Shown in pieces: positions 1-9,012 of a stretch of 64,000 nt of DNA. The notes beneath the pieces were generated by a model. It worked only from the letters and a program-made list of their open reading frames with translations, was not told the origin of the DNA and did no database searches. Position 1 is the stretch's first letter, and every line of letters starts with the position of its first letter. The position numbers and the translations under genes were made by a program. Origin of the DNA: Acidimicrobiales bacterium (lineage in GTDB: Bacteria; Actinomycetota; Acidimicrobiia; Acidimicrobiales; SHLQ01); assembly GCA_020628865.1 (NCBI GenBank), contig JAHDEJ010000024.1, forward strand, positions 1 through 64,000. Reading direction: 5' to 3'.

Positions 1-164
1 GGCTGCGCCTTCCGTCGAGTTCGACTGCGTCGAACCTCGCAGGGCACGGCCTCAGTGGGGAAGTTCCGGAATGACGACTAGCCTGTAATGGTGCCCGTTT
101 TGCGGGCAGCGTGAGGCTGTGCATTCCTCACGACGATGACCCCTACCAGTATCCGAGAACAACA

Positions 165-1520
165 ATGTCAGACACTGCCACTTCCGAATTCGGCACCTTC
201 GACGCCGAAGGCAACTACATCCCCCGTGCCATCACCGAGAACGACGTCGCCGACGCCGACCTCGAAGATGCCTACTCCGCATCAATGGTCACCGTCGAGG
301 ACGGTCAGCTCGTCGAAGGAACGGTCGTCAAGATCGACCGCGACGAAGTGCTCCTCGACATCGGATACAAGGCGGAGGGCGTCATTCCCTCCCGCGAGCT
401 CTCCATCCGCAACGACGCCGATCCCTTCGAGATCGTCAAGCCCGGCGAGGTCGTCGAGGCACTCGTCCTCCAGAAGGAAGACAAGGAAGGCCGCCTCCTC
501 CTCTCCAAGAAGCGTGCGCAGTACGAGCGTGCCTGGGGCCGTATCGAAGAGGTCAAGGAAGCCGACGGCATCGTCAAGGGCAACGTCATCGAGGTCGTCA
601 AGGGCGGCCTGATCGTCGACATCGGCCTCCGTGGCTTCCTCCCCGCGTCGCTCGTCGAGCTCCGTCGTGTGCGCGACCTCCAGCCCTACGTGGGCAAGGA
701 GATCGAGGCCAAGATCATCGAACTCGACAAGAACCGCAACAACGTGGTGCTTTCCCGTCGTGGTTGGCTCGAAGAGACGCAGCGTGAACAGCGCGAAGAG
801 TTCCTCGACAACCTCAAGCCGGGCGAGGTTCGCACCGGTGTCGTGTCGTCGGTCGTCAACTTCGGTGCCTTCGTGGACCTCGGCGGCATGGACGGCCTCG
901 TCCACGTGTCCGAGCTGTCTTGGAAGCACGTCGAGCATCCCGGCTCGGTCGTCGCTGTCGGCGACGAGATCGAGGTCCAGGTGCTCGAGGTCGACCTCAG
1001 CCGTGAGCGCATCAGCCTCTCGCTGAAGGCCACCCAGCAGGATCCGTGGCAGGAGTTCGCCTCCGACCACCGCGCCGGCGAGCTCGTCTACGGTCGTGTC
1101 ACCAAGCTCGTGCCGTTCGGTTCGTTCGTCCAGGTGGGCGACGGCATCGAAGGCCTCGTGCACATCTCCGAGATGTCCGCCCACCACGTCGATCTGCCCG
1201 AGCAGGTCGTCACCCCGGGCGAGGAACTCTGGGTCAAGATCATCGATCTCGACCTCCAGCGTCGCCGCATCAGCCTGTCGATCAAGCAGGCTGCCGAGGG
1301 TGGCGTCGTGGCTGCCGAGTACCAGGAGCACTTCGGCGAGCACGCTTACGACGACGAAGGCAACTACATCGGTGCCGAGTACTCCGAGGGTCAGGAAGCC
1401 TGGGAAGAGTACTTCGCCGAGCACGGTACGGATGCCCCGGTCGTTGCCGGCGAGGAGGGCGAAGCCCCCGCTGCTGAAGCTCCGGCCGAAGCCGAAGCGG
1501 TCGAGGCCGAGGAGGCCTGA
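165..1520 (+). CDS. rpsA: 30S ribosomal protein S1
   Basis: Ribosomal protein S1 binds mRNA on the 30S subunit and helps translation start. The 451-residue product shows four S1/OB-fold RNA-binding repeats at roughly residues 46-113, 131-196, 219-288 and 304-375; the last two carry the clear 'FGAFVDLGGMDGLVHVSELS' and 'FGSFVQVGDGIEGLVHISEM' signatures. A four-repeat S1 with an acidic, Ala/Glu-rich tail is typical of Actinobacteria (proteobacterial S1 has six). The ATG at 165 was chosen over an in-frame GTG at 111, because the region before it encodes no S1-like sequence and the protein then begins MSDTA. A strong terminator follows directly, so it is probably transcribed alone. Confidence 0.95.
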   Translation: MSDTATSEFGTFDAEGNYIPRAITENDVADADLEDAYSASMVTVEDGQLVEGTVVKIDRDEVLLDIGYKAEGVIPSRELSIRNDADPFEIVKPGEVVEALVLQKEDKEGRLLLSKKRAQYERAWGRIEEVKEADGIVKGNVIEVVKGGLIVDIGLRGFLPASLVELRRVRDLQPYVGKEIEAKIIELDKNRNNVVLSRRGWLEETQREQREEFLDNLKPGEVRTGVVSSVVNFGAFVDLGGMDGLVHVSELSWKHVEHPGSVVAVGDEIEVQVLEVDLSRERISLSLKATQQDPWQEFASDHRAGELVYGRVTKLVPFGSFVQVGDGIEGLVHISEMSAHHVDLPEQVVTPGEELWVKIIDLDLQRRRISLSIKQAAEGGVVAAEYQEHFGEHAYDDEGNYIGAEYSEGQEAWEEYFAEHGTDAPVVAGEEGEAPAAEAPAEAEAVEAEEA

Positions 1521-1560
1521 TTCGTTCGGCCCCGAGTGGGCCATTCGACCTGAAACCGAC

Positions 1561-1597
1561 GGAAACCGCCCCCGCTGGGGGCGGTTTCCTCATTTTT
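1561..1597 (+). terminator. Rho-independent terminator of rpsA
   Basis: A perfect 13-bp stem (GGAAACCGCCCCC, loop GCT, then its reverse complement) spans 1561-1589 and is followed by TCATTTTT. It lies 40 bases after the rpsA stop codon and separates rpsA from the pilus locus. Confidence 0.9.
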
Positions 1598-1720
1598 CAA
1601 CGATTTCGTCGTCTGAGAATTCACTTCGCAACCACCGTTTGTGCTCAATTCACCCGCCGTCACGCCGACACAACACATAACGCATCAGATGGCCGTAGGG
1701 GCCGAACAAGCGAGGTTGTC

Positions 1721-2689
1721 GTGGGATCGCGAAAAATCATCATGTTGGTTGGCTCCATTCTCATTGGAGCGTTGGCAGGGTTCGCCCTCCTGAACTATGT
1801 GCAGGGAGTGGAAAATCAGGCGGTGATCGACAGCCAGCCTGTGTCGGTCTGGGTCGTCGCCGACAACATTCCTGCTGGCACGACGGCCAGCGACGTTCTG
1901 TCGACTGGCCGTGTGGTCCAGCGTCAGATCGACCCGGACTTCCGTCCGGCAACGGCGATCGCCGACACCGTGCAGATTGAGGGCCGCGTTGCGGTCAACA
2001 ACCTGGCGGCCAACCAGATCCTGGTGCAGGGCATGTTCGACGACCCGGAGGTCGTCGAGACCACCTTCGCCGACCTGGTGCCGGCCGAGCACGTCGCCGT
2101 GTCCTTTGCGATCGACAGCGTTCGAGCCGCCGGTGGCTTCGTGAAGCCCGGCGACTTCGTGGACATGATCGCCCTCGGCGATCCGCTCCCGACGCTCGGT
2201 GACGAAGATGCGTTCGACACCTCCGCTTCCTCGACCCCGTACCAGCGTCCGGCCCGTTATCTCTACCGTGGCGTTCGCATCATCGCCGTCAACAGCGCCA
2301 TCGTCGGCGAAGCGGTCCCCGAAGGCGGCGAAGCTGCCGGAGGCGAAGAAGCCAACAGCGGTTCGCTCACCATGACCATCGCCGTCCCTGCTGACGCAGC
2401 TCAGCGCATCCTCTCCGTGCCGGAGAGCAACCTGGTGCTCAGCCTCCTCCCGGACGACTGGTCGCCCGAGGCCCTGCCGAACATCATCGTCGAGGACATC
2501 CTCATCGACGCTGAGCTCCCGGCAGAGCAGCCGGGCCTGATCACTCCGTACGGTCCCGAGGGCTTCATCGATCTCTTTGAAGAGGCCGTGGAACAGCAGA
2601 ACGAAGAGCTTGGAATCGGTGAGGGCGACGCAGCTGCCGAGCCCGATCCCGAGGAAGAGGCAGACGATGCAGGATCTGGAGAGGGCTGA
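1721..2689 (+). CDS. cpaB: Flp pilus assembly protein CpaB/RcpC (SAF domain)
   Basis: Likely periplasm/cell-wall-side component of the Tad (Flp) pilus machine. The 322-residue product has a short N-terminal membrane anchor (about residues 7-25, IIMLVGSILIGALAGFALL), then a SAF-type domain (about 42-105, PVSVWVVADNIPAGTTASDV) and an RcpC/CpaB-like region, ending in a Glu/Asp/Ala-rich tail. The start is a GTG; no in-frame ATG precedes the hydrophobic segment. It is the first gene of the Tad operon and its stop overlaps the ATG of the next gene by one base, which suggests translational coupling. Family assignment rests on the SAF domain, length and position before cpaE/cpaF. Confidence 0.85.
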   Translation: MGSRKIIMLVGSILIGALAGFALLNYVQGVENQAVIDSQPVSVWVVADNIPAGTTASDVLSTGRVVQRQIDPDFRPATAIADTVQIEGRVAVNNLAANQILVQGMFDDPEVVETTFADLVPAEHVAVSFAIDSVRAAGGFVKPGDFVDMIALGDPLPTLGDEDAFDTSASSTPYQRPARYLYRGVRIIAVNSAIVGEAVPEGGEAAGGEEANSGSLTMTIAVPADAAQRILSVPESNLVLSLLPDDWSPEALPNIIVEDILIDAELPAEQPGLITPYGPEGFIDLFEEAVEQQNEELGIGEGDAAAEPDPEEEADDAGSGEG

Positions 2690-3906
2690 TGGCAGCATTC
2701 GATTTCAACGAAACCCAACCTCCGAGCCAACCCGTGCAACTCGCCGTCGCCGTCGTTGAAGAGATCGCCGCAGTGCGGGTCGATCTCGAGGAACGACTCG
2801 GCCCGGGCGTCACCTCGTTCGAACGGATCGAGGACGTTCTTCCCCGGCTGAACGGCAGCCCGGTCGTGGTCGTGCTCGGCCCGTCGTGCTCGTCGGCTGA
2901 CGTGCTCGCCACCGTGGAACGCAGCCTCAACGGCCGCCCCGACGTGGGTGCCGTGCTCGTGGCCGACGAACTGTCGACGACGGTGCTGCAGCTCGCGCTG
3001 CGCTCCGGCGTCAAGGACGTGCTCACCCTCCAGGGCGACACGCTCCAGATCGTCGAAGCGATCGAACGTGTGGGCTCCGGCCTCAGCACCCGAACGGGCC
3101 CCGGTCCGGCAGCCGCTGCACCGGCGACCATCGGTTCGGATGACGGCGGCCTCGGTCGAGTCACCACCGTGTTCTCCACGAAGGGCGGCTCCGGCAAGTC
3201 CGTGCTCGCCACGAACCTCGCCGTCGTGCTCGCTGAGCGAGCCGAAGGTCCGGTCTGCCTCGTGGACGCCGACCTGCAGTTCGGCGATGTCGCCGTCATG
3301 ATGAAGCTCGCACCGACGCACACCATCGTCGACGCCGTGAGCAGCATCGAACAGCTCGACACCTCCCTGCTCGAGAGTCTCCTCTCGACGCACCAGGCCT
3401 CCGGGCTCCGGGTGCTCCCCGCACCGCTGGAGCCGGCGTTCGCCGACCAGATCGGTGCCGCCGAGATGGTGAAGATCGTCGAAGTGCTCCGTCGCTTCTG
3501 CAGCCACGTGGTCATCGATACGCCGGCTTACTTCAACGACGTCGTGCTCGGCCTCGTCGAGGTCTCCGACGACGTGCTCCTGGTTGCCGGCATGGACATT
3601 CCGAACATCAAGAACGTGAAGATCGGTCTGCAGACGCTGCGCCTCCTCAACACGCCGATGGAGAAGCTCCGGCTCATCCTGAACCGTGCGAACTCGAAGG
3701 TGAAGCTCGACATCGGTGGCGTGGAGCGAACGCTTCAGGTGACCGCCGACGCACTCATCCCGAGTGACGTGGTCGTGCCGCAGTCCGTGAACAAGGGCGT
3801 GCCCTTCGTGCACTCACATCCCAAGAGCGGCGTGGCCAAGGCCGTGCGTGCGCTCGCTGACAAGCTCACCGATTCCGAGGCCGAGAGCCGCCGCAAGCGC
3901 GGCTGA
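2689..3906 (+). CDS. cpaE: Tad pilus localisation ATPase CpaE/TadZ
   Basis: MinD/ParA-type ATPase that positions the Tad pilus machine at the membrane. The 405-residue product has an N-terminal receiver-like domain (about residues 20-140) lacking an obvious phosphorylation pocket, followed by a ParA-fold ATPase. The deviant Walker A motif KGGSGKS lies near residue 165, and the Walker A' region (CLVDADLQFGDV) and HVVIDTP motif follow. The length and the receiver-plus-MinD layout match CpaE/TadZ. It sits between cpaB (1-base overlap) and cpaF, 34 bases upstream of the latter. Confidence 0.9.
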   Translation: MAAFDFNETQPPSQPVQLAVAVVEEIAAVRVDLEERLGPGVTSFERIEDVLPRLNGSPVVVVLGPSCSSADVLATVERSLNGRPDVGAVLVADELSTTVLQLALRSGVKDVLTLQGDTLQIVEAIERVGSGLSTRTGPGPAAAAPATIGSDDGGLGRVTTVFSTKGGSGKSVLATNLAVVLAERAEGPVCLVDADLQFGDVAVMMKLAPTHTIVDAVSSIEQLDTSLLESLLSTHQASGLRVLPAPLEPAFADQIGAAEMVKIVEVLRRFCSHVVIDTPAYFNDVVLGLVEVSDDVLLVAGMDIPNIKNVKIGLQTLRLLNTPMEKLRLILNRANSKVKLDIGGVERTLQVTADALIPSDVVVPQSVNKGVPFVHSHPKSGVAKAVRALADKLTDSEAESRRKRG

Positions 3907-3940
3907 CGCCACACCACTCGTTCGCATCTGAGGAGACACG

Positions 3941-5335
3941 ATGTCGCTCTACCAACGCCTTTCCGAAGTCCAGGGCGGAGCCGCCCAAGGCGGCGGGGCA
4001 GCCCAGGACCCCAACGCCGCTGCCCAGCAGCAGCAGAACCAGGCCCAGCAGGCCGTCAACCAGGGTCTCGAGCTCCGGCGTCGGGTGCATGGACGACTGA
4101 TCGATGATCTCGGCTCGACGCTCTACGACAGCGACATGCCCGAAGGCGAGCTGAAGACGCTCGTCATCAGCAAGCTGGAACAGGCGATTGTCGACGAGCG
4201 GGTTCCGCTGTCGATGGCCGACAAGCAGGCGCTGATCGACTCCATCGCGAACGACGTGTTGGGCTACGGCCCGATCGATCCGTTGCTCCATGACGAGAGC
4301 GTCACAGAAATCATGGTGAACGGCCCGGAGCAGGTCTACGTCGAACGATCCGGCAAGGCCGGTCTCGCCCCGGTGAAGTTCCTCGACGAGGACCACCTTC
4401 GCCGCGTGATCGAAAAGATCGTCGCCCAGGTCGGCCGTCGTATCGATGAGTCGTCGCCACTGTGTGATGCCCGTCTTCCGGACGGCTCCCGTGTGAACGC
4501 CGTCATTCCGCCGCTCGCCGTGGGCGGCCCGTTCCTCACCATTCGTAAGTTCTCGAAGGACCCGCTGGGCATCGAGGACCTCATCGGGTTCGGCACGCTG
4601 ACCCCGTCGGCAGCCCGCTTCCTGCAGGCCTGCATCATCGGCAAGCTCAACGTGATCATCTCCGGTGGTACCGGTTCCGGTAAGACCACCACGTTGAACG
4701 TGATGTCCTCCTTCATCCCCGATGGCGAACGAGTCATCACGGTGGAGGATGCGAAGGAGCTCCAGCTCCGCCAGAACCATGTGCTCTGCATGGAGTCCCG
4801 TCCGGCCAACGTGGAAGGCAAGGGCGAGGTGTCCATCCGTGACCTCGTCAAGAACTCCCTCCGTATGCGCCCCGACCGCATCGTCGTCGGTGAGTGCCGT
4901 GGCGGCGAAGCGCTCGACATGCTCCAGGCCATGAACACGGGTCACGACGGCTCGCTCACCACGGTGCACGCGAACACGCCTCGTGATGCAATGACTCGTA
5001 TCGAAACGCTGACGATGATGGCCGGCTACGACCTGCCCATCAAGGCGATCCGTGAGCAGATGTCCTCCGCCGTCGACCTGGTCATCCAGATCGGCCGTCA
5101 GCGTGATGGCTCCCGCAAGATCTCGCACATCACCGAGGTGCAGGGCATGGAGGGGGAGGTCATCATCCTCCAGGACATCTTCCTGTTCGACTTCGGCGCC
5201 GGTGTCGGTGAAGACGGCAAGCTGCAGGGAACGCTCCAGCCGACCGGTGTGCGACCGAAGTTCGCCGAGAAGCTCTCGGATCACGGCATCAAGCTCGGTG
5301 CTGAGGTCTTCACTCCCACGAGGGGACTGCGATGA
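3941..5335 (+). CDS. cpaF: Tad pilus assembly ATPase CpaF/TadA
   Basis: Type II/IV secretion-type hexameric ATPase that powers Flp pilus assembly in the cytoplasm. The 464-residue product has a Gln/Ala-rich N-terminus, the CpaF N-terminal domain (about 60-200, including DPLLHDESVTEIMVNGP), Walker A GGTGSGKTT near residue 243, an Asp box (ITVEDAKELQL), Walker B-type segment (RPDRIVVGECRGGEALDML) and the His box (GHDGSLTTVHAN). All key motifs appear intact. An AGGAG Shine-Dalgarno precedes the ATG. The stop overlaps the next ATG as ATGA, which couples it to the TadB fusion. Confidence 0.95.
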   Translation: MSLYQRLSEVQGGAAQGGGAAQDPNAAAQQQQNQAQQAVNQGLELRRRVHGRLIDDLGSTLYDSDMPEGELKTLVISKLEQAIVDERVPLSMADKQALIDSIANDVLGYGPIDPLLHDESVTEIMVNGPEQVYVERSGKAGLAPVKFLDEDHLRRVIEKIVAQVGRRIDESSPLCDARLPDGSRVNAVIPPLAVGGPFLTIRKFSKDPLGIEDLIGFGTLTPSAARFLQACIIGKLNVIISGGTGSGKTTTLNVMSSFIPDGERVITVEDAKELQLRQNHVLCMESRPANVEGKGEVSIRDLVKNSLRMRPDRIVVGECRGGEALDMLQAMNTGHDGSLTTVHANTPRDAMTRIETLTMMAGYDLPIKAIREQMSSAVDLVIQIGRQRDGSRKISHITEVQGMEGEVIILQDIFLFDFGAGVGEDGKLQGTLQPTGVRPKFAEKLSDHGIKLGAEVFTPTRGLR

Positions 5336-7284
5336 CATCCGCCACCACTCGCCGCGGCAAGCGGATGGCGCTTCTGGCGCTCATCGGCATGCTGGCGTCG
5401 TTCTTCTTTGCGGGGCCGCTGGCCGCGCAGTCGACCGATGCGGAACTCGAGGTGCTGCGGGCGGATCTGCGATCCGACCGTGGGCAGCTGACGATTCGTC
5501 CGGCCGAAGCACCCGAGGTGCTCGAGGTCGAGCTCAAGTCGGACGGCGAGATCATTCCGGCCGCCGTTCGGTCGCTTGGCCGCTCGTCGGTCGACAGCTA
5601 CACGGTGCTGATCGTCGATGACTCCGAGACCGCCGACCAGGTCGTCGGCTTCTCCCAGATCCGCGAAGGCGCGCTTCGCTACCTCGATTCGTTGAGCGCA
5701 AATACGAAAGTCATGCTCGTCGCCGGTGGCGGCGGTAACCCCGAGGTCGACGCGCTCGTCCCGTTCACCAACGATCACGCGGAGGTTCGTGCGGCGATCA
5801 ACGACATGGAACCGGGTGGCGGCAGCGTCATGTGGAACTCCATCTCGCGTTCCGCGCAGGCGCTGCTCGGCCAGGGTGACGGCGTGCGCAACGTTGTCGC
5901 CGTCATGGCGAGCACAGGCACGTCATCGACGATCCCCGGTTCGGTTGCCCGAGGCAACCTGCTCAACGCAAACGCCGGCTTCGCCGTCGTCGCACCGGGC
6001 ATCGACAACCTCCAGATCGGCGAGTTCACCGACGTCGCCGCAACCCTCCGTGGTGGCTTCAGCGTCCGCACGGACAACGATTCGACCATGGCCGACGCCG
6101 GACGTCGTGCCGCAGAGATTCACGAGGGAACCCTCGTCGTCGAGTTCGACTCCACGCTCGTGCCTGAGGCCGCAACGACCCTCGAGGTCGCAATCGGCGG
6201 AAACAGCACCGAATTTCGCTTTGTTCCCGGTGGCATCGCCGTCGGTGAAGGCCTCACCCCACCGCAGGTCCAGAACACGTCTCGTCTCGAGATCCTCCGT
6301 GGCGACCGTGGTGCGGTCATCGCCGTGACGCTCGGTGTTGTCGCTGCGCTGCTCTTCTCGTTTGCGATGATGCAGATCTTCGCTGGAAACGACAACACGC
6401 TGAACAACACGCTCGCCGTCTACGGCGCCGACGAGATGACCGAGGAGCAGCGAGCGGCCGACGCCGCCTTCGCCAGCGTCCGGTCTCGCATCGTCGAACA
6501 GGTCGTCGAGAAAGCGGAGAGCGCGGCGGAGTCCCGCGGCTCGCTCCAGACGACCACCAACATGCTGCAGAAGGCCGAGATCCCCCTGCGGGTCGGCGAG
6601 GCCATGGCGATCCAGGTCGGCATCGTGGTTCTCGCTGCGGTCCTCGGATTCCTGTTCTTCGGAAGCCCGGTCGGCGCACTCATGCTGATCATCCCGGCGG
6701 CGATCTTCCCGTCGATGTTCGTCAAGCTCAAGGTCAAGCGCCGTATGGCGAAGCTCGAAGCGCAGCTTCCCGACACACTCAACCTGCTGTCGAGCACGCT
6801 CAAGGCCGGCTACAGCTTCCTCCAGGGCATCGATGCCGTGGGCAACGAGGCCGAGGAGCCGCTTGCGGGCGAGTTCCGTCGGACCGTCAACGAGGCTCGC
6901 CTCGGCCGTGACATCGATGACGCCTTGGACGATCTGGCCGAGCGGGTCGACTCTGTCGATCTGCTGTGGGCCGTCGTGGCCATCAAGATTCAGCGAGAGG
7001 TGGGCGGCAACCTGGCCGAGCTCCTCTCCACCGTCGCCAACACGATGACTGCTCGTGAGCGCCTGCGGGGCGAAGTCGCCGCACTCACGGCAGAAGGAAA
7101 GATGTCGGCCTACGTGCTTGTCGCACTGCCGCTGCTCGTCGGTGTCGCGATGTACTTCATGAACCCGGAGTACATCTCGAACCTGTGGAACCACACGATG
7201 GGCTTCGTTGCCATGGGCGCTGGAGCGCTCGGCATGGTGGTCGGCAGTTTGTGGATGCGCAAGATCATCGACATCAAGATCTGA
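5332..7284 (+). CDS. tadB: VWA-domain / TadB (type II secretion F) fusion protein
   Basis: Inner-membrane platform protein of the Tad pilus, fused to an extra N-terminal domain. Of 650 residues, 1-30 look like a signal peptide (MALLALIGMLASFFFAGPLAAQS). About 70-270 form a von Willebrand A-like domain (TVLIVDDSETAD, later VVAVMASTGTSS), so the metal site is imperfect (D-D-S-E instead of D-x-S-x-S). A membrane segment follows at about 323-343. The C-terminal half has TadB/GspF hydrophobic segments and the GspF core (PDTLNLLSSTLKAGYS, IQREVGGNLAELL). Ordinary TadB is about 300 residues, so the VWA half is an addition, probably outside the membrane. ATGA overlap with cpaF. Confidence 0.85.
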   Translation: MTSATTRRGKRMALLALIGMLASFFFAGPLAAQSTDAELEVLRADLRSDRGQLTIRPAEAPEVLEVELKSDGEIIPAAVRSLGRSSVDSYTVLIVDDSETADQVVGFSQIREGALRYLDSLSANTKVMLVAGGGGNPEVDALVPFTNDHAEVRAAINDMEPGGGSVMWNSISRSAQALLGQGDGVRNVVAVMASTGTSSTIPGSVARGNLLNANAGFAVVAPGIDNLQIGEFTDVAATLRGGFSVRTDNDSTMADAGRRAAEIHEGTLVVEFDSTLVPEAATTLEVAIGGNSTEFRFVPGGIAVGEGLTPPQVQNTSRLEILRGDRGAVIAVTLGVVAALLFSFAMMQIFAGNDNTLNNTLAVYGADEMTEEQRAADAAFASVRSRIVEQVVEKAESAAESRGSLQTTTNMLQKAEIPLRVGEAMAIQVGIVVLAAVLGFLFFGSPVGALMLIIPAAIFPSMFVKLKVKRRMAKLEAQLPDTLNLLSSTLKAGYSFLQGIDAVGNEAEEPLAGEFRRTVNEARLGRDIDDALDDLAERVDSVDLLWAVVAIKIQREVGGNLAELLSTVANTMTARERLRGEVAALTAEGKMSAYVLVALPLLVGVAMYFMNPEYISNLWNHTMGFVAMGAGALGMVVGSLWMRKIIDIKI

Positions 7285-7307
7285 CCGGGTAGGGAGTGGA
7301 GTTCAAC

Positions 7308-8264
7308 ATGGAATTCTTGGATCAAATCGGGCCCTACATGGCAGTGCTCATGGCGGGCGCCGCCGTTGCCGGCATCGCCTTCACCGTGCTCAGCCGGATG
7401 GCCGAGCGCAAGGAGCTGCAGGAAACGCTTTCGCAGGTCGACGGCTACGACGTCGGTGCTGCCGCCGACGCCGGCATCGTCGAAGAGGGCGAGCTTGCTG
7501 GCTCGTTCATGGACCGCATCGGTCGCCAGCTGTTCACGAACATGGGTGGCCTCGGCCACCGGTTCACCCCGGCCGGCTACGTCGAAAAGGTGCGCCAGAA
7601 GTTCATCATGGCCGGTCGCGATTCGACCGCCGAGGTCGATCGGTTCCTCGCCGGGCGCGTGCTCTCGCTCGCTTCGGTGCCGTTCATCTTTGCCTTCTTC
7701 TTCATCTGGAACCCGCTGGCGTTTGAGGGCATGACCCGAATCATGATCGTGGGTCTCTCGCTCGCCATCATCATCCTCGGGCCGGAAGCCAAGCTCACCC
7801 GAGCCGTCGAGGCCCGTCAGACGTCGATCCTCCAGGATCTTCCCGACATTCTCGACCTTCTGACGATCAGCGTCGAGGCCGGTCTCGGCTTCGAACAGGC
7901 GCTCGATCGTACGATCGCCACCGTTCCCGGACCGCTCTCCACCGAGTTCGCTCGAATGTTGGGTGAGACCCGGGCCGGCTCGAGCCGAGCCGATGCGATG
8001 CGGGCCATGGACGCCCGAATCGACATCTCCGAGGTTCGATCGTTCGTTCTCGCCGTGCTCCAGGCCGACACCTTTGGTGTGTCGATCGGACGTGTGCTCC
8101 GGGCACAGGCCGACGAGATGCGAATCCGCCGCCGCCAGCGTGCACAAGAGATGGCCCAGAAGGCCCCGGTCAAGATGCTGATCCCCATGGTTCTCTGCAT
8201 CTTCCCGGCGTTGTTCGTGGTGATTCTCGTCCCCGCCATGATTTCGATCATGGGCAACCTCTGA
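7308..8264 (+). CDS. tadC: Tad pilus assembly protein TadC (type II secretion F domain)
   Basis: Second inner-membrane platform protein of the Tad machine, expected to work with TadB and CpaF. It has an N-terminal membrane segment, a cytoplasmic linker, two central hydrophobic segments (VPFIFAFFFIWNPL and MIVGLSLAIIILG), a GspF core (LPDILDLLTISVEAGLGFEQAL) and a C-terminal membrane segment. The 318-residue length fits TadC. The ATG at 7308 was chosen over an in-frame GTG at 7296, because AGGGAG at 7291-7296 can serve as its ribosome-binding site. It is 23 bases downstream of tadB. Confidence 0.88.
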   Translation: MEFLDQIGPYMAVLMAGAAVAGIAFTVLSRMAERKELQETLSQVDGYDVGAAADAGIVEEGELAGSFMDRIGRQLFTNMGGLGHRFTPAGYVEKVRQKFIMAGRDSTAEVDRFLAGRVLSLASVPFIFAFFFIWNPLAFEGMTRIMIVGLSLAIIILGPEAKLTRAVEARQTSILQDLPDILDLLTISVEAGLGFEQALDRTIATVPGPLSTEFARMLGETRAGSSRADAMRAMDARIDISEVRSFVLAVLQADTFGVSIGRVLRAQADEMRIRRRQRAQEMAQKAPVKMLIPMVLCIFPALFVVILVPAMISIMGNL

Positions 8265-8363
8265 TCGGCTCACATGAGGCCCGGTCCGTCCGATGGAGAC
8301 ACGGGCCAAAGCGGGCGCAACGGCTCCAGAACGACACACAGACACACGTACTGAGGGAATGAC

Positions 8364-9008
8364 ATGACCATCCGACTGATGCTTGCCGACGACCATCGCA
8401 TGCTTCGTGAGGGCCTGAGCCGTTCGATGCGAGAAGAGGGCTTCGACGTTGTCGCCGAAGCTCGCAACGGCGCCGAAGCGGTGCAGCTCGCAACCCAGGT
8501 CAAGCCGGAGGTCATCCTCATGGATGTGACCATGCCGGAGCTCGACGGAGTCGAGGCCTGCCGTCAGATCCGAGAGGCGATGCCGGGCGCCCGGGTCGTC
8601 ATGCTGACGATGCACGCCGATCAGGACGTGCTCGCCAACGCCATCCGCGCCGGTGCCTCCGGGTACCTGGTGAAGGATTGCTCCACGAACGAGATCGCCG
8701 CAGCCGTCCGTATGGCCGCTGCCGGTGACACTGCGCTTTCGCCCCAGCTCGCTGCCACGATGCTGGACGAGGTGCGCCGCATGGACCAGCCCGTTCCCGA
8801 GCAGGAGCGGGTCGTCACCAAGCGTGAAGAGGAAGTGCTGCAGCTCATCGCTGACGGCTGCTCCACGCCGGAGGTCGCCGAGCGGCTGTTCATCAGCCAG
8901 AAGACGGTGAAGAACCACCTGGCTTCGATCTACCAGAAGCTCGACGCCCGTGACCGTACGCAGGCCGTGTTGTCGGCCGTGCGGATGGGCATCGTCCACC
9001 TCGACTGA
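8364..9008 (+). CDS. NarL/FixJ-family response regulator
   Basis: Two-component transcription regulator. Of 214 residues, the first 120 form a receiver domain with the acidic pair in MLADDH, the phosphoacceptor near Asp54 (VILMDVTMPELDG) and a conserved switch Thr (MLTMHAD) and Lys (YLVKDC). About 150-210 form a LuxR-type helix-turn-helix (TKREEEVLQLIADGCSTPEVAERLFISQKTVKNHL, shown in part). It lies inside the Tad locus, between tadC and the pilins, so pilus genes are plausible targets. The HisKA_3-type kinase at 11782-13602 is the obvious candidate partner, as NarL regulators pair with that kinase class. The pairing is inference. Confidence 0.9.
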   Translation: MTIRLMLADDHRMLREGLSRSMREEGFDVVAEARNGAEAVQLATQVKPEVILMDVTMPELDGVEACRQIREAMPGARVVMLTMHADQDVLANAIRAGASGYLVKDCSTNEIAAAVRMAAAGDTALSPQLAATMLDEVRRMDQPVPEQERVVTKREEEVLQLIADGCSTPEVAERLFISQKTVKNHLASIYQKLDARDRTQAVLSAVRMGIVHLD

Positions 9009-9012
9009 GGTC

